This document shows positions 41,151 to 52,869 of a stretch of DNA of 64,000 bases, piece after piece. The DNA is taken from contig CAJNDS010002126.1 in NCBI GenBank assembly GCA_905221605.1, positions 332,501-396,500 of the forward strand, given 5' to 3'. Source of the DNA: Symbiodinium natans. Taxonomy: Eukaryota > Sar > Dinophyceae > Suessiales > Symbiodiniaceae. The notes under the pieces are model-generated. The model saw only the letters and a list, made by a program, of their open reading frames with translations, was not told the DNA's origin and ran no database searches. Made by a program: the position numbers and the translations under genes. The first letter of the stretch is position 1. Each line of letters opens with the position of its first letter.

Positions 41151-41928
41151 TTTTAACTCCTTGAGAGTTGTAAGTGGGCGGTCTTGGGGTGGGTAGGTCT
41201 GCAGACTTCCGCTCGCTCCCAAAGCGCGCTTCCGTTTGGCACGCCCTAAACCCTAAACCCTAAACCCTAAACCCTAAACCCTAAACCCTTAACCCTTAAC
41301 CCTTAACCCTTAACCCTAAACCCAAAACCCAAAAACCCTGGTTTAAAACCCTAAACCCCAAACCCCAAACCCTAAAACCCTGGTTTCCATGGTAGGCCCT
41401 GAAGCTTACGGCTGCCTCTGGCCAGGCCCAGAGGATTCTGCGGGAGACTGGGCCTCTTGGAATTGGGGTTTAGGGTTTAGGGTTTAGGGTTTAGGGTTTA
41501 GGGTTTAGGGTTTGGGGTTTAGGGTTTAGGGTTTAGGGTTTCGGGGTGTTTTGGGATTTTTGGGATTTAGGGGGTTGGGGATTCAGGGATTTACGGGTTC
41601 TTGGGGTTGTAGGAGTTTGAGGCTGTCGTGGTTCAGAGGCTCAGGTGTTCTGACGGCTTGCTGGCTTTGGAAGGATCTGGAGTTTGGGGCTTTGGTTCAG
41701 TTGTTGTTTCAGTCTTGGTGGCGCTGCACGACCCCAACACATCATGAAATGACAGCATGATTGCAAGGCAACTTGAGCCCGAAATCCTGATGCCCTTGGG
41801 CCGCGGGAAGCTGTACTCCTACATCCAAAGCCTCCCAAGCCTCCTACGCTTTCAACCCTACACCCCTAAAGCCTAAACCTAAACCCTGAAACCCCTCCCC
41901 CCCCACCCTCAACCCTCAACCCTGAACC

Positions 41929-41967
<39 letters not shown>

Positions 41968-42004
41968 ACTCTCAACCCCAAACCCAAACAGAACAGTCGG
42001 ACTT

Positions 42005-42116
42005 CTTCGAGGTCGGCGGTGGCGATGATCCTCGAGTCCCTCCCGCTGACGAGTTCGGAGCTCTGTCGAGGCAAGGCCCAGGCGGCGATGGGCGAGATGA
42101 CCATCCTCATGAAGGA
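42005..42116 (+). CDS. exon island between arrays
   Basis: Two frames are open. One reads MILESLPLTSSELCRGKAQA then AMGEMTILMK, which suits a soluble helix after a membrane domain. The other is acidic and ends at TAG. The first fits the locus better. Confidence 0.4.
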
Positions 42117-42117
42117 T

Positions 42118-42350
42118 AGGGTTTAGGGTTTAGGGTTTAGGGTTTAGGGTTTAGGGTTTAGGGTTTAGGGTTTAGGGTTTAGGGTTTAGGGTTTAGGGTT
42201 TAGGGTTTAGGGTTTAGGGTTTAGGGTTTAGGGTTCAGGGTTCAGGGTTCAGGGTTCAGGGTTTTGGGTTTTGGGTTTTGGGTTTAGGGCTTAGGGCTTA
42301 GGGTTTAGGGTTTAGGGTTTAGGGTCTAGGGTTTGGGGTTTAGGGTTTAG
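42118..42350. repeat. TTTAGGG array
   Basis: About 17 perfect units, then TTCAGGG and TTTTGGG variants. Confidence 0.95.
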
Positions 42351-43260
42351 GGATTGTGTAGGGTTTGAGGGGGTTTCAGGGTTTAGTTTGGGGGTCTAGG
42401 GCAAGCTTTCCGGGAAGAGGGTTAGGTTTAGGGCTCAGGTTTTGGGATGTAAACCCCAAACCCTAAACCCTGTACCTATGAGCCTGTCGGGGTGGACCGA
42501 TGCTCGACAGGCTGCCAAGGGGAGTCCTGTTTTGACAAGCCTGTCAGCGCCAAGGTTTAGGGTTTAAGGTTGAGGGTTTAGGGTTAAGGGTTCAGGGGTT
42601 CCGCAAGCACCAAGGTTTAGGGTTTAGGGTTAGGGTTTAGGTTTTGTTTTGGGTTTAGGGTTTAGGGTTTAGGGGGTTTAGGGTTTAGGGTTTATGGTCC
42701 CCAAGCACAGGGTTCTTCGGCGAGTTGACGCAATGGATGAAGGACATCTGAGTTTTGTTGGGAGCACCCAGCCGCCTGTCGAGCCCCTCGGCCCGAAGTC
42801 CCCAAAACCCTGCGTCCCTAAACCCTAAACCCTAAACCCTAAACCCGAAACCCTATACCCTAAACCCTTTACCCTATACCCTATACCCAAAACCCTGAAC
42901 CCTAAACACCAGAACCCAACATCTGGAAAACCTGAGCACAGAGAATCCCGAACATCCCGAAGGATAGACCCCGCCTCGCAGCCGCAACGGCAAAAAGGGT
43001 TGAAGGGCTCAGGGTTTAGCGTATGGGGTTGAAGGGTGCAGGGTTTAGGGTTGATTAGGGTTGAGGGGTTCAGGGTTCAGGGTTCAGGGTTTGGGTTCAG
43101 GGTTTAGGGTTTAGGGTTTAGGGTTGAGGGTTGAGGGTGATAGGTTTAAGGTTTTGGGTGCTGGGTGTATGGTTGACTAAGCCCCCCAAAACCTTAAACC
43201 ATAAACCCTAAAAGCCCAGACCCTAAACCCTCGGGTCTCAAAGTTGCCTCCCTCGAAAAA

Positions 43261-43882
43261 ATGCTTCAAATACCAGAAAGCTGCCATGAATATCTAGTCT
43301 CAAACGGTCCCCGTGAGCCTGACTCACAAGAAGACACTGTGGAAGACACGCCTGCTGTCGACTTGCCGCTCAAGTTTGAAGACGTGCGCGCCTTTGATGG
43401 TGCCCTTGAGGATTGGAAAGCCAAGGTCAGGGAAGTGTGCGCCGACTATCGTACCTCCCTGTGTGTGACGTTCAACCCGCAAATCTGCAGTGCCCGCGCC
43501 TTTCATGACCTAGTTGAGTCACTTGGGGTCAGCATCGTTGCGCAGTCCAAAAGTGATGATGTGCCTGTCCCACGCCAGTATCCCAGTGCAACAGTAGCTG
43601 GTGACACAGCTCAACCTGCATTGATTGTGATTTTCAAGCCGGCTCCTGGCGAACAGAAAATCACATTGCAGGCAAACCTCCGGCTCAAGACTTTGTGCGC
43701 CAAGGGTCGCAGAGGTGCCGTTGAGGCTCACATTGAAAAAAATGCTGGCCTACTTCGGCCCCGCCATCAAAGTCACCAGCAGCGCGCCTGCCGCTTCGAA
43801 GAAGACTCACGCAAAGCAGGCAGCAGGACGTCTTGACATCCGTTCCCTCATTCTCAAAAGGGCGAATGTGGTGGCACGATGA
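43261..43882 (+). pseudogene. LINE ORF1, frameshifted
   Basis: The ATG frame (MLQIPESCHEYLVSNG) is open to 43836. In another frame the sequence after a run of seven A (43736-43742) continues more naturally as MLAYFGPAIKVTSSAP up to TGA at 43880-43882, so one extra A probably shifted the frame. No known ORF1 domain (RRM, zinc knuckle) is evident. The assignment as ORF1 rests on position. Confidence 0.6.
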
Positions 43883-44159
43883 GCGGCTCTAATTCGTTTT
43901 GTGAAATATCGCTCGCGCACTTGTTGCAACGGTGTGCCTGTTAATTTGTACCTTGGCTGGTCATGCTTTATGTATGATGGAGACACAAGCCATTCAATTA
44001 GCTTGCATGTGCATTACGTACACTAAAGAGGGAAATCTTGACACTGCTTTGCGGTAAGAAGCAACAAGATGCTGTTTGGAAGACTATGCGTATTGTACTT
44101 GTGTTGTGCATGCTGCAACAAAGTCGCTTGAAAGATTGCTCTGGCCACTTGATTCGATG

Positions 44160-44295
44160 GTCGTTGCGCCTGTTGTTCTCTTCTTTTCTTGCTTTTCTTT
44201 TCTCTTCTTGTCTCTTCTTTCCTTTCTTTTTTTTTCTTTCTCCTCTCTCTCTTGTTCTCTTCTTTGCCTTCCTTTCTTTCTTTTTTCGCTTTCAG
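44160..44295 (+). promoter_or_regulatory. long polypyrimidine tract plus AG before ORF2
   Basis: About 130 bp of almost pure T/C ending CGCTTTCAG|C, 46 bp before the ORF2 ATG. In dinoflagellates such a signal would serve as a cis- or spliced-leader trans-splice acceptor. The function is inferred. Confidence 0.5.
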
Positions 44296-44340
44296 CTTCA
44301 TGCCCGAGGGATCATTGTAAAGACCAGGGTAGCTGCCCTC

Positions 44341-47300
44341 ATGGACACTCTCTTGCGCAGCCACCTGCTTCAGTGGCTACAAACAGGTCCCCGTCGCCTT
44401 GAGAGGCTTGCAGCCTTCAAAGACGTACAGGCTTTACTGGAAGCTGCTCCTGACATCATTCGAGCAGGCAGCAAGACGGTGGCTGTTGACGCAGCAAGAC
44501 AACTTTTCCTACTTGCTGGTTGTTTGTATAATTTCCTAAAAAGGGATGCTGCTTCAATGCTTCGTGCTAGCTCTGAGCACAGTGAACGTATCATAACACC
44601 CTACGCGGGTGCGCATTCGTCCTCTGCGGGAGCCACAAAAGCAGAGCCTACCAATTTGATTTCTGTTCTTGGTTTAGGATGCTTTAATCCAGGGCGCACG
44701 GGCTTATCGCAATTAGGCACAGATGCTTTGCTGCATTGGCGTCTGTGGGCCATCTCGGCCGCAATGCAAGAACACAGGCTCCATGTGCTTGCACTGCCTG
44801 GCTCTAGATTGCCACCAGGTGCGCTTTTGCCTGAAAGGTTCCCCATGACATGGGTTGGCGCTAGGTCAGTTGATTGGAACTGCTCTGGCTTTTTCATTGA
44901 TTCGGACCTCTTCGATAGCGTGGTGGTTTTTGAGGAATTGTGTTGTGAAAGGGTTTGTTGGATTTGTATCCAAGCGTGACAGCCTGCGCAGAAGCAGGGA
45001 CTCATTTGTTGTAGCTTCTATTGCGCCCAAGGTGGAGGCCTTAAAACATGGTCACATATCTTGGAGTCGTACGCGCAGCTGAAGGAACGATATGTGGCCC
45101 ATGATTTCGTTCTTTTAGGCGATGCCAACACCCACTTGTCTTACGTGTTTGATCACCCCAACACGTGCTGATGTTTACACTGTCGGCAAAGCGCCAGTGA
45201 CATGCGGCTTGAGGCAATGATTGGTCATGCAGGTTTACGTGTCATCAACCCTGCGGTCGCAACACATGATAATGGCAGTATCCTGGACTTGGTCCTGGTT
45301 CCGGCTCATCTTGATGTTCAGGCCTTTGTGCATCCTGGTCGCTTAGGGGGTTCTGACCACAGGCTGGTATCCACCTCGGTAAGTTTGCAAGTTTCCTGCT
45401 GTTACGCAGGCGCGCTTGGTAGGATCTCTTGGCTTTCTGGGGAAGTTTGGGACGAAGCGTTGAGCATGATCTCGTTGCCCCTGCAGTCTTTAGAGGAAGC
45501 CATTGCCGATACCTTGAGGTGTGTGGACCTAAGACCTGCACAGTTTGGAGGGAAGACCTCCAAAAAGCTACGCCGAGGCATCCTTGACTCTGCGGCTTGG
45601 GCGAGAGATGTCCTTGTAGTCATTGCAGGTCACATAGCTGGGGCAGTAAAGGTGCACGGGGCCCGTCGTCCAGAGGGTGAAAAACTTTCCCCGTCCGACT
45701 ACGCAACACATGAGGAGTTTAAAGCGGCGGTCAAGGAAGCATCTGCGCGAGAACAGTTTCGCATCGTGAATTCCTACGCTCGCTTGCGACAGCAAGATCG
45801 TGGTGCTTCTGAAAAGTTTTTGAGTTCCTTCTTTAATAAGGAAAGTCGTTTTCGCATCAGCTTGCTAGACCAAGACACCGGGCAGAGTCTCTCGGAAGAG
45901 GACATGTTGTCGGCCCTTGTGGAAGATATGATGGCGCGAGTTGACAATAATTTCGCGGCAGATAGTGAATTGCTAAGGCAAGTTGACACTGCTGTTGCGG
46001 AAGTGCGGCGTCTGGGCGGCTTCAACTCCAACAACCCGGATGCTCCTCAAGCAACTCCAAGTGCTGCGCAAGATGATCTCTACACCGAGGCTGAACTGGA
46101 GCAAGTTTTGCAGAAATGCAAGTCTTCCAAGAAGTGTCTCCATGGTTGTTTTGCGCTGCTCAAGGCACGGAATTCAACGCACAGACAACTGCTTTTGAGC
46201 TTGGCCAATCTTTCCAGGCATGTGGGGCTCACTTCCACTGTGTGGTCGTTGAGGCAATTTGCCCACATACGGAAATCAGGAAGCATGGCAGTCCGTCGCA
46301 TCCAGTGCTTGCGCCCCATCTCCCTCACCGCGGACATGGCGCATGTGGTAGACGGTTTGTGGTTAAACCGTAACCGACTCAAGATGGAGACGCTAGCAGG
46401 GCCATGCCAGGTTGGGGGGGTTTCTGGCACTCAGCTACTGTTGCTTGCTATTCTGTTACTTGCCCAAGTTCGAGATTATCAGGGCCTGCCGCTGCACCTG
46501 GCCATTTTAGATTTGCGGTGGGCTTTCGACGTGGCTAGGCTCAACAACATGAGACTGGCTTGCTCAGAAGCCGGAGTTTGCGGCACAGACTGGTTACTGA
46601 TTGATGATGTTTTTTCTTTAGACAGGCAGTGTGTCCATCTTCATGGATTACTCTCAAAGGTCTTCATTCTGGGTTGCGGCATCGCTCAGGGTCGTCGCTT
46701 CAGTGTGCATGTCTTCAACTGCCTGCTTTCTGGGTTGCGGGATGAGGTTCGTCGTGTTCTCCCGAATGGCGTGTGTGCCTGGCTCCCTAAGAAAGTCATG
46801 AGAGCTGTATCTTCAATAGATTTGGCTGACCCAAGCCTGGATTTCTCGTCGAAGCCACAGCAGGGGATCCTCAAGCCCGTCTTAGAGCGGTTACAAGACG
46901 ATGCATTGCTGCCACACCAGCAAACTCGTGAAATACAGGAGGCTCTAACCTCCCTGTCTGGTTTCGCAGACAGGTGTGCGTTGCTTGACGCCCTGGGCTC
47001 CTGCCCAGTAGAGTCGCTGCAGTACGTGGATGATACTACAGTTCCGTGCTCCTCTCCCGGAGCAGTGAGATGTATTGTCAACAAGACAGCTTCCTCAGCT
47101 TGCACACGGTATGCGACTCGCGCCAAGTCGCAGTTTCATTATGGCAAAAATAAGACATGTACCATGGCGCTTCTGAGTAGCCCGCCCCTCGACCCTTGCT
47201 CCTTGGACTGCGAAGTTGTTTCGCAACAAACCATCCTTGGTGTTTTGTTCGATCAAGAACTGACCTTCGAACCCTTGTTGCGTGCAACCCTGGCAAGGGC

Positions 47301-48291
47301 TTGGTCCATGTTCGTTGACCTGTTTCACACGGCTGAAACTGGAGGTTTTTCAGTTCCGGTCTTGGTTTCCCAGGTCATCATCAGGTTACACCCAGTGATC
47401 ATGTGTGTTGCAGCATTCATTGCTCTGGCACCTGGCGTACTGGGCAAGCTAAATCAGCTGCAGTGGCGCTGGGGCAAAGCGATCCTTGGATGTAGATATC
47501 AGCGCGAACTTCGACATCATTTGGTTGTGGCCCAGTGTGGCTGGGACATGAGACTTGGTACTTGCTTGCTCCTCGAGCTGGTGATGATGCGTGCCAGAAT
47601 TGTTCTTCTTCCTGCAGATCACCCCACAGCGAGACTTGCAGCATGTCTGCAAACCGCGCCCTGTGTGTCTTGGTTCACCCAGGTGCCTGCCCTCATTCAG
47701 GAAGCTTCGGTGCACCAAACGCTGCCAACGCTGTCGGACTGTGGCATCTTCACATGTCAAGAGATCAGCGCAGCTAGAACTGACGCTTTCCTACGCAAAC
47801 AGATCCTGCGCAAGTATCGCCAAGAAGTCATCAGACCAATACTGCTGGAACACGACAGGAGACATCTCGCTGAGTGCCTGTCTTATGACATTCCAGTCTT
47901 TAGGTGCTCGCTGATAACTTTGGGCTTTTACACCCTGAGTTTGGACTGGGAAATCTTTCATTTGGAAACCCCCAATGTCATGTGGTTCAATTTTCGAGCA
48001 TGGTGTTTAGTCCGCATTACGGCGAGGTGGCCTCTGCCGCTCTTCGGTTTCAAAGAATTCCCGCTGCGCTTGACGTGCCCAGCCTGTGGGGAACCGGAGG
48101 CCTCCATTGGGCATCTACTGTGCCAGTGTGCAGGCACGTGTGAAGCCTTCGCATCCTTCCGCAATAAGGTTCCTGGCTGCCCGACCAGGGCATTAAGTAT
48201 AGCCTTGTTGCGCACGTTGTTTGGCGCACCAGAAACGTGGCTTGAAGCTCAGAACTACGTGGGCGCGTGCCTTCGACTGGCCTTTTTCTGA
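44341..48291 (+). pseudogene. LINE ORF2: endonuclease-reverse transcriptase, two in-frame TGA
   Basis: A single frame from ATG 44341 to TGA 48289-48291 (1317 codons) broken only by TGA at 44977-44979 and 45169-45171. The N-terminal part has an endonuclease/exonuclease/phosphatase layout: LLGDANTHL (near 45113) and, after the second stop, ILDLVLVPAHL with GGSDHRLV (near 45346). RT motifs: ILDLRWAFDVARL (A, near 46505), GCGIAQGRRFSVHVFN (B, near 46674) and YVDD (C, 47022-47033). A Cys/His knuckle CPACGEPEASIGHLLCQC lies at 48076-48129. Motifs B and C are about 100 residues apart, longer than usual. The 1029-codon stretch from 45202 is uninterrupted. No RNase H domain seen. Confidence 0.88.
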
Positions 48292-48445
48292 TCTGCAGCT
48301 TTGTGCAAGCACCCGGTGGCCAGTGAAAGATCTGCGCCATGACGCTGCCTGCACATTTCGGTAGACAACAAGTGGGCGCGTCCCTTGCTGTGTGTCGAGA
48401 GTCAGCTGTTGTAGCCCTCTTCCTGGGTGCAGCTGTGCGGTCACA

Positions 48446-48468
48446 CCTTACCTTACCTTACCTTACCA
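48446..48468 (+). repeat. (ACCTT)n LINE tail
   Basis: Four tandem CCTTA units directly after the 3' region of the retrotransposon. Confidence 0.85.
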
Positions 48469-48702
48469 TAGGGCATACAGTCCTATTTGCTACGCCCCAA
48501 AGCCGACAACCCTAAAGCCTTAAGTCCTAAATTCTAAAAGCCAGTAAACCTCCAAGCCCTAATAACGAAACAGAAAAAGCCCAAAAGCCTTCAAGCCTTC
48601 AAGAAGCCCTAAACGCCTCAGGCTCGAAGCTCTAGGCCCCCAAAACCCAATATTCCCGCAAACCCTGCGACGCTGAAGCCTCAAAACCCTGTAGCCGGAA
48701 AG

Positions 48703-48968
48703 GACTTGGATTTTCACCTGGGCCACATGTGGTTCGAGGACCTTGGCGGTGTGGGGCAGAGGAGTTTGGGTGGTTTTGGACTGTTTATGTTTAGGGTTTA
48801 GGGTTTAAGGTGTAGGGTTTAGGGAACAGGGAACAGGATTAGGGACTAGGGGCGTTTAGGGGCTGTGGGGTTGCTGCTGAGGACTTCAGCATCCTCCGAA
48901 AACGGGCGCGCTACCGACGCTGGTTGCAGGCCTTCGCGGAGATTCTGAAGCTTGGTCTGGATACCTAG
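48703..48968 (+). CDS. transporter-like gene, soluble exons after the LINE
   Basis: 48703-48748 (DLDFHLGHMWFEDLG, donor G|GTGTGG) and 48882-48954 (DFSILRKRARYRRWLQAF then AEILKL, donor G|GTCTGG; an in-frame TAG follows at 48966 if unspliced). Helical and basic, as expected for a cytosolic linker. Phase between the two is not settled. Confidence 0.4.
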
Positions 48969-49861
48969 TGTCACCCTAAACCCTAAACCCTCAACCCTTA
49001 CGAACCCCCCCCCCCTCCCAAAAGCCGTAAACCCCAAACCATGGATGGGCTGTCGGGCTCCGAGTTAGGGTTTAGGGTTTAGGGTTTAGGTTTATGGGGG
49101 TTTGGGGTTTAGGGTTTAGGGGGATGGGAGGTGAAGAACCGAGATTTGTGCAGAGCAGAGTGGCAACTTTACCATCGTGTTGAAGTGGTGTGAACATGTG
49201 AGTCGTTGAGTCGTGTTGGGCTTAGGAAAAGCCATGTGCTAGCCAATCGAAACTTCTGGTTCTGAGTGACCCACATCAACTTCTATGCATTTAGGCTTTC
49301 GCGTTTGAGAATTGGGGTTTAGGATGTGGGGTTTGCCCCAAGGATTTGGGGTTTTGGCGGCTTCGCATCCTTTTCCAAGGAAGACCTCCATGCAGAATTT
49401 CGACGCTGTCCTGTGCGCGGCCGCGGCCGTGCCGACGAAGGACACCCCTAAACCCTAAACCGATTTTTTGCCCTTAAACCTTAAGCCCTCAAAGCACTGA
49501 AGCCTTACGCCGCCCTAGAGCTCCAGAACCCTGTGACCCCTAACACCCCAAACGCCCAGAACCCCAAGTGTGCCCTAGCTCAAACCCTAAACCCTAAACC
49601 CTAAACCCAAAACCCTAAATTTTAAACCCTAAACCCCAAACCCAAGAACCCAATCCCTGGCCCCTTTAGGGTGCGAGGGTTCGGCGTTCAGGCTGCGGGT
49701 TGACGTAGCTGCCATGGAGGGCGACTTAGGCTGTCAATTGGGTTTAGGGTTTAGGGTTTAGGGTTTTCTACTTGCCGGGCAGCGTGTAAGTGGAAAACCC
49801 CTCTCACCAGGAGTTGCTACCTGGGCAGGAACAACAGGGTTCAGGTTTTAGGATTTAGGTT

Positions 49862-50250
49862 AAACCCTAAACCCTAAAAACCTAAAATCCTAACCCTAAA
49901 CCCTAAACCCTAAACCCCAAACCCTAAACCCTAAACCCTAAACTCTGAACCCTGAACCCTGAACCCTGAACCCTGAACCCTGAACCCTCAACCCCCGAAA
50001 CCCTAAACCCAGGCTGGTCGTTGGCTTGGGTTTACGACTTAAGCCTCCGGTGCTCGAGCAGTTCGCACGTCGCTTTGGGATTCAAGCGTGTAGGGCGTTT
50101 CGTATTCAAACCCTAAACCCTAAACCCTAAACCCTAAACCCTAAACCCTAAACCCTAAACCCTAAACCCTAAACCCTAAACCTTTAAAACCGTAAAACCC
50201 TAAAACCCTAAACCCTAAACCTTTAAAACCGTAGAACCCTAAAACCCTGA
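49862..50250. repeat. CCCTAAA/CCCTGAA arrays
   Basis: 49862-50015 and 50107-50250, the second with CTTTAAAACCGTA interruptions. Confidence 0.9.
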
Positions 50251-50268
50251 ACCCAAACCCCAAACGAG

Positions 50269-50352
50269 GAGTCCGAGCAGATGGTGAACATGTTGCCATC
50301 ACTTCGCCACCAGTGCGCCCTGGTGTCCAGCACGCTCAATGCGCTGATGGCC
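50269..50352 (+). CDS. transporter-like gene, soluble helical exon
   Basis: Acceptor CGAG|GAG. The frame ESEQMVNMLPSLRHQCALVS continues STLNALMA, ending at canonical donor GCC|GTAAGG. 28 codons, phase 0 at both ends. Confidence 0.55.
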
Positions 50353-50682
50353 GTAAGGGCCTCAGTCGCTGAAGAGCAGCACTCGGGCTTTGTAGGGTTT
50401 AGGGTTTAGGGTTTAGGGTTTGCGGTTTGGGGTATAGTGTAGGGTTCGGGCTGCAGGCTTCGGCGTTTTGGGGGTTAGGCTTCGGGGTTTAGGGTTTGGG
50501 GTTGAGGCCTTAGGGTTTAAGTAGGGCCTGGGCTCGGGGCTTAGGGTTCAGGAAGTTTACCAAGCACCTTCTTGGGTGTCCTTGTCTTAGAAGATTATTT
50601 CAGTTTAACCTCGCCTTTGCCAGTTGATGAGCTCGAAACCCGATGCCCATGCAGCCCTAAAGCCCTAAACCCTCCTCCTCCT

Positions 50683-50845
50683 CAAAACCCTAAACCCTAA
50701 ACCCTAAACCCTAAACCCTAAACCCTAAACCCTAAACCCTAAACCCTAAACCCTAAACCCTAAACCCTAAACCCTAAACCCTAAACCCTAAACCCTAAAC
50801 CCCTAAACCCCTAAACCCCTAAACCCCTAAACCCTAAACCCCTGA
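50683..50845. repeat. CCCTAAA array
   Basis: About 19 units followed by CCCCTAAA octamers. Confidence 0.95.
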
Positions 50846-50874
50846 AGCACTGACCCAACGCCCTGAACCTCCAG

Positions 50875-50942
50875 AAGCTTCGAAGGTGAAGACTCCAGAC
50901 GAAGTGAAGCCGGTAGTCGATGTCCTGCTTGAGAAGAAGCAG
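50875..50942 (+). CDS. transporter-like gene, soluble exon
   Basis: Acceptor CCAG|AA, frame ASKVKTPDEVKPVVDVLLEK then KQ, donor CAG|GTAGGG. Confidence 0.5.
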
Positions 50943-51368
50943 GTAGGGTAGAGGGTTAGGGTTAGGCTTTTGGGTTTAGGCTTTAGGCTGTGGGGTTTTG
51001 GGGTCAGGGTTTGGGGGGTTCAGTTTCTGGGTGTGATTTCGCATGTAGGGCGCAGGGTTGAGGATTTCGAGCCCGGGGGGTTTTGGGGGTTGGGCCTTCT
51101 GACGACCAAGGGGGCAGGGCTCGTGCATCCGCAGGTGCGCACTAGCGCTGAACCCCTTCTGAACCCTAAACCCTAAACCCGAAACCCAAAACCCTAAACC
51201 CGAACCCTCGGCGCTACGTGCTTCTCTCGAGCACGCACGACCTGAACCCAAAACCCTGCAACTTTGACCCGAAGCATAGGCCCCGCCCATGTTCGGAACC
51301 CCACAACAGTACGTCCTCCATGTGAGCCCATGGCCAGATCTTAAACCCTAAACCCCTAAACCCCCAAA

Positions 51369-51487
51369 AACAAAACCCAAGCCCTAAACCCTAAACCCTA
51401 AACCCTAAACCCTAAACCCTAAACCCTAAACCCTAAACCCTAAACCCTAAACCCTAAACCCTAAACCCTAAACCCTAAACCCTAAAG
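51369..51487. repeat. CCCTAAA array
   Basis: About 16 units. Confidence 0.93.
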
Positions 51488-51527
51488 CCCGAAGTCCCAT
51501 ACCCTTAAAGAATCTTGGACCCTCCAG

Positions 51528-51581
51528 CCGAAGCCCTCTCGGAGGCCCTTCAGATGCAGCTGGCGTCCGAATTCTTGCAAG
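51528..51581 (+). CDS. transporter-like gene, soluble exon
   Basis: Acceptor CCAG|CC, frame EALSEALQMQLASEFLQ, donor G|GTCAGC. Confidence 0.45.
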
Positions 51582-51634
51582 GTCAGCAGCCGGATCGGCG
51601 ACTTGGTTCGCACCGGGGCCCCCTGCAAACCTCA

Positions 51635-51840
51635 AACCCTAAACCCTAAACCCTAAACCCTAAACCCTGAACCCTGAACCCTGAACCCTGAACGCTGAAC
51701 GCTGAACGCTGAACCCTGAACCCTGAACCCTGAACCCCCCTGAACCCTGAACCCCCCTGAACCCTGAACCCCCCTGAACCCTGAACCCTGAACCCTGAAC
51801 CCTGAACCCTGAACCCTGAACCCTGAACCCTGAACCGAAA
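51635..51840. repeat. CCCTGAA variant array
   Basis: About 25 CCCTGAA units with a repeated higher-order CCCCCCTGAACCCTGAA motif (three times). Confidence 0.93.
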
Positions 51841-52410
51841 CCTGAACCGTAAACTAGCTAGGGTTTGCGGTCTAAGGTTTAATGAGGTTTGCTGGACCTC
51901 TAATCTCCCAGCCCCGTGCCTTGAAGGTCTTTAGGGCTTCGGGGGTTAGGGCCTGTAGCTGTCGCTTTGTCGGATTTCTCAAGGTTCCTGGGGGTGGTGA
52001 CAGCTGAGTGCTTGAATTCATTCGTAGCCTTCTCCGAGTACCTTAAGGAATCCGGATTTAGGTGCTTCTTTAGCGCGTCAAGCTTCTCTGTCTTTGTCCT
52101 CCTGTGCTGTCTTAGGATGCGCGAGGTTTTGTTACTTCCCACCGAAGGAAGGGTGGATCTCTGAGATTCTGTGGCTTGCGTGCAGCCAAGCCCAAGAAAA
52201 CCGACTTGTCTTCTCAGGATTTAGGAGTCTCCGCCATGGAAGTGGAGCTCTGCAGGAAACCAGTCAACACACGGCTGCGGGCCAAGATAGCTCTAATGTC
52301 GCAGCCACCTGCAACAATCTCAACCAGAGCACTAGTTCCATTCGCTTCCAGTTCAGCGGTTTCAAGCACTTTCAACTCTCTTTTCCAAGTCCTTTTCATT
52401 TTTCCCTCAT

Positions 52411-52412
<2 letters not shown>

Positions 52413-52441
<29 letters not shown>
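52413..52441. repeat. poly-C tract, 29 nt
   Basis: An uninterrupted run of C, extended by C-rich sequence to 52455. Possibly the core of a MITE-like element. Confidence 0.95.
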
Positions 52442-52442
<1 letters not shown>

Positions 52443-52548
52443 ACCCCACCCCCCCTGAGTGCCGCACACGACGCACTTAAAACTTGAACCCCAAACACCC
52501 CAACACCCCAAACGCCGAACGCAAGCGCTGCCGACAGCGAATTTCCAG

Positions 52549-52612
52549 GCTCCTGCTGCCGCCGGCCCTGGTTTTCAGCCTCACCCTGGCCGGGGTGGTG
52601 AAGGACCCGAAG
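52549..52612 (+). CDS. exon island, hydrophobic
   Basis: Acceptor TTCCAG|G, frame LLLPPALVFSLTLAGVVKDP. The end is uncertain. Confidence 0.35.
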
Positions 52613-52819
52613 CCCGAAACCCTGGGCCCTAAAACCCTAAAGCCCTAAGCCAAGCCCCGGATGAAGCCCTAAGCCCTCCCTCAACCCCTAAACCCTCTTA
52701 GGGAAGTCTCGAGAATGCTTGAGGCCTCAACCTGGTGCCTCTAACCACCCCAACTCAACACCGTAGACCCTAGCCCAAACACACCGGCAACCCTATAGCC
52801 ACAAAAAATCCCTGAAAAG

Positions 52820-52869
52820 GACACCTGCGACTCGCTGTCCTCCCTGGCCCTCTATGGCTTGGAGGCCAG
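52820..52869 (+). CDS. exon island inside a 37-bp tandem repeat
   Basis: Acceptor AAAAG|G, frame DTCDSLSSLALYGLEA, donor G|GTTTGG. Its 3' end (CTCTATGGCTTGGAGGCCAG) is duplicated at once downstream. Confidence 0.4.

Larger units (their letters stand above)
43240..48470 (+). mobile_element. non-LTR retrotransposon (LINE)
   Basis: About 5.2 kb without heptamers, with distinct codon use. Order: ORF1, polypyrimidine tract, ORF2 with endonuclease, reverse transcriptase and C-terminal Cys/His knuckle, then a short 3' region ending in (ACCTT)n at 48446-48468, a microsatellite tail typical of many LINEs. It has the same orientation as the flanking exons and appears to sit in an intron of the transporter-like gene. 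Exact ends and target duplication cannot be fixed by eye because the 5' flank is heptamer DNA. Confidence 0.85.
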
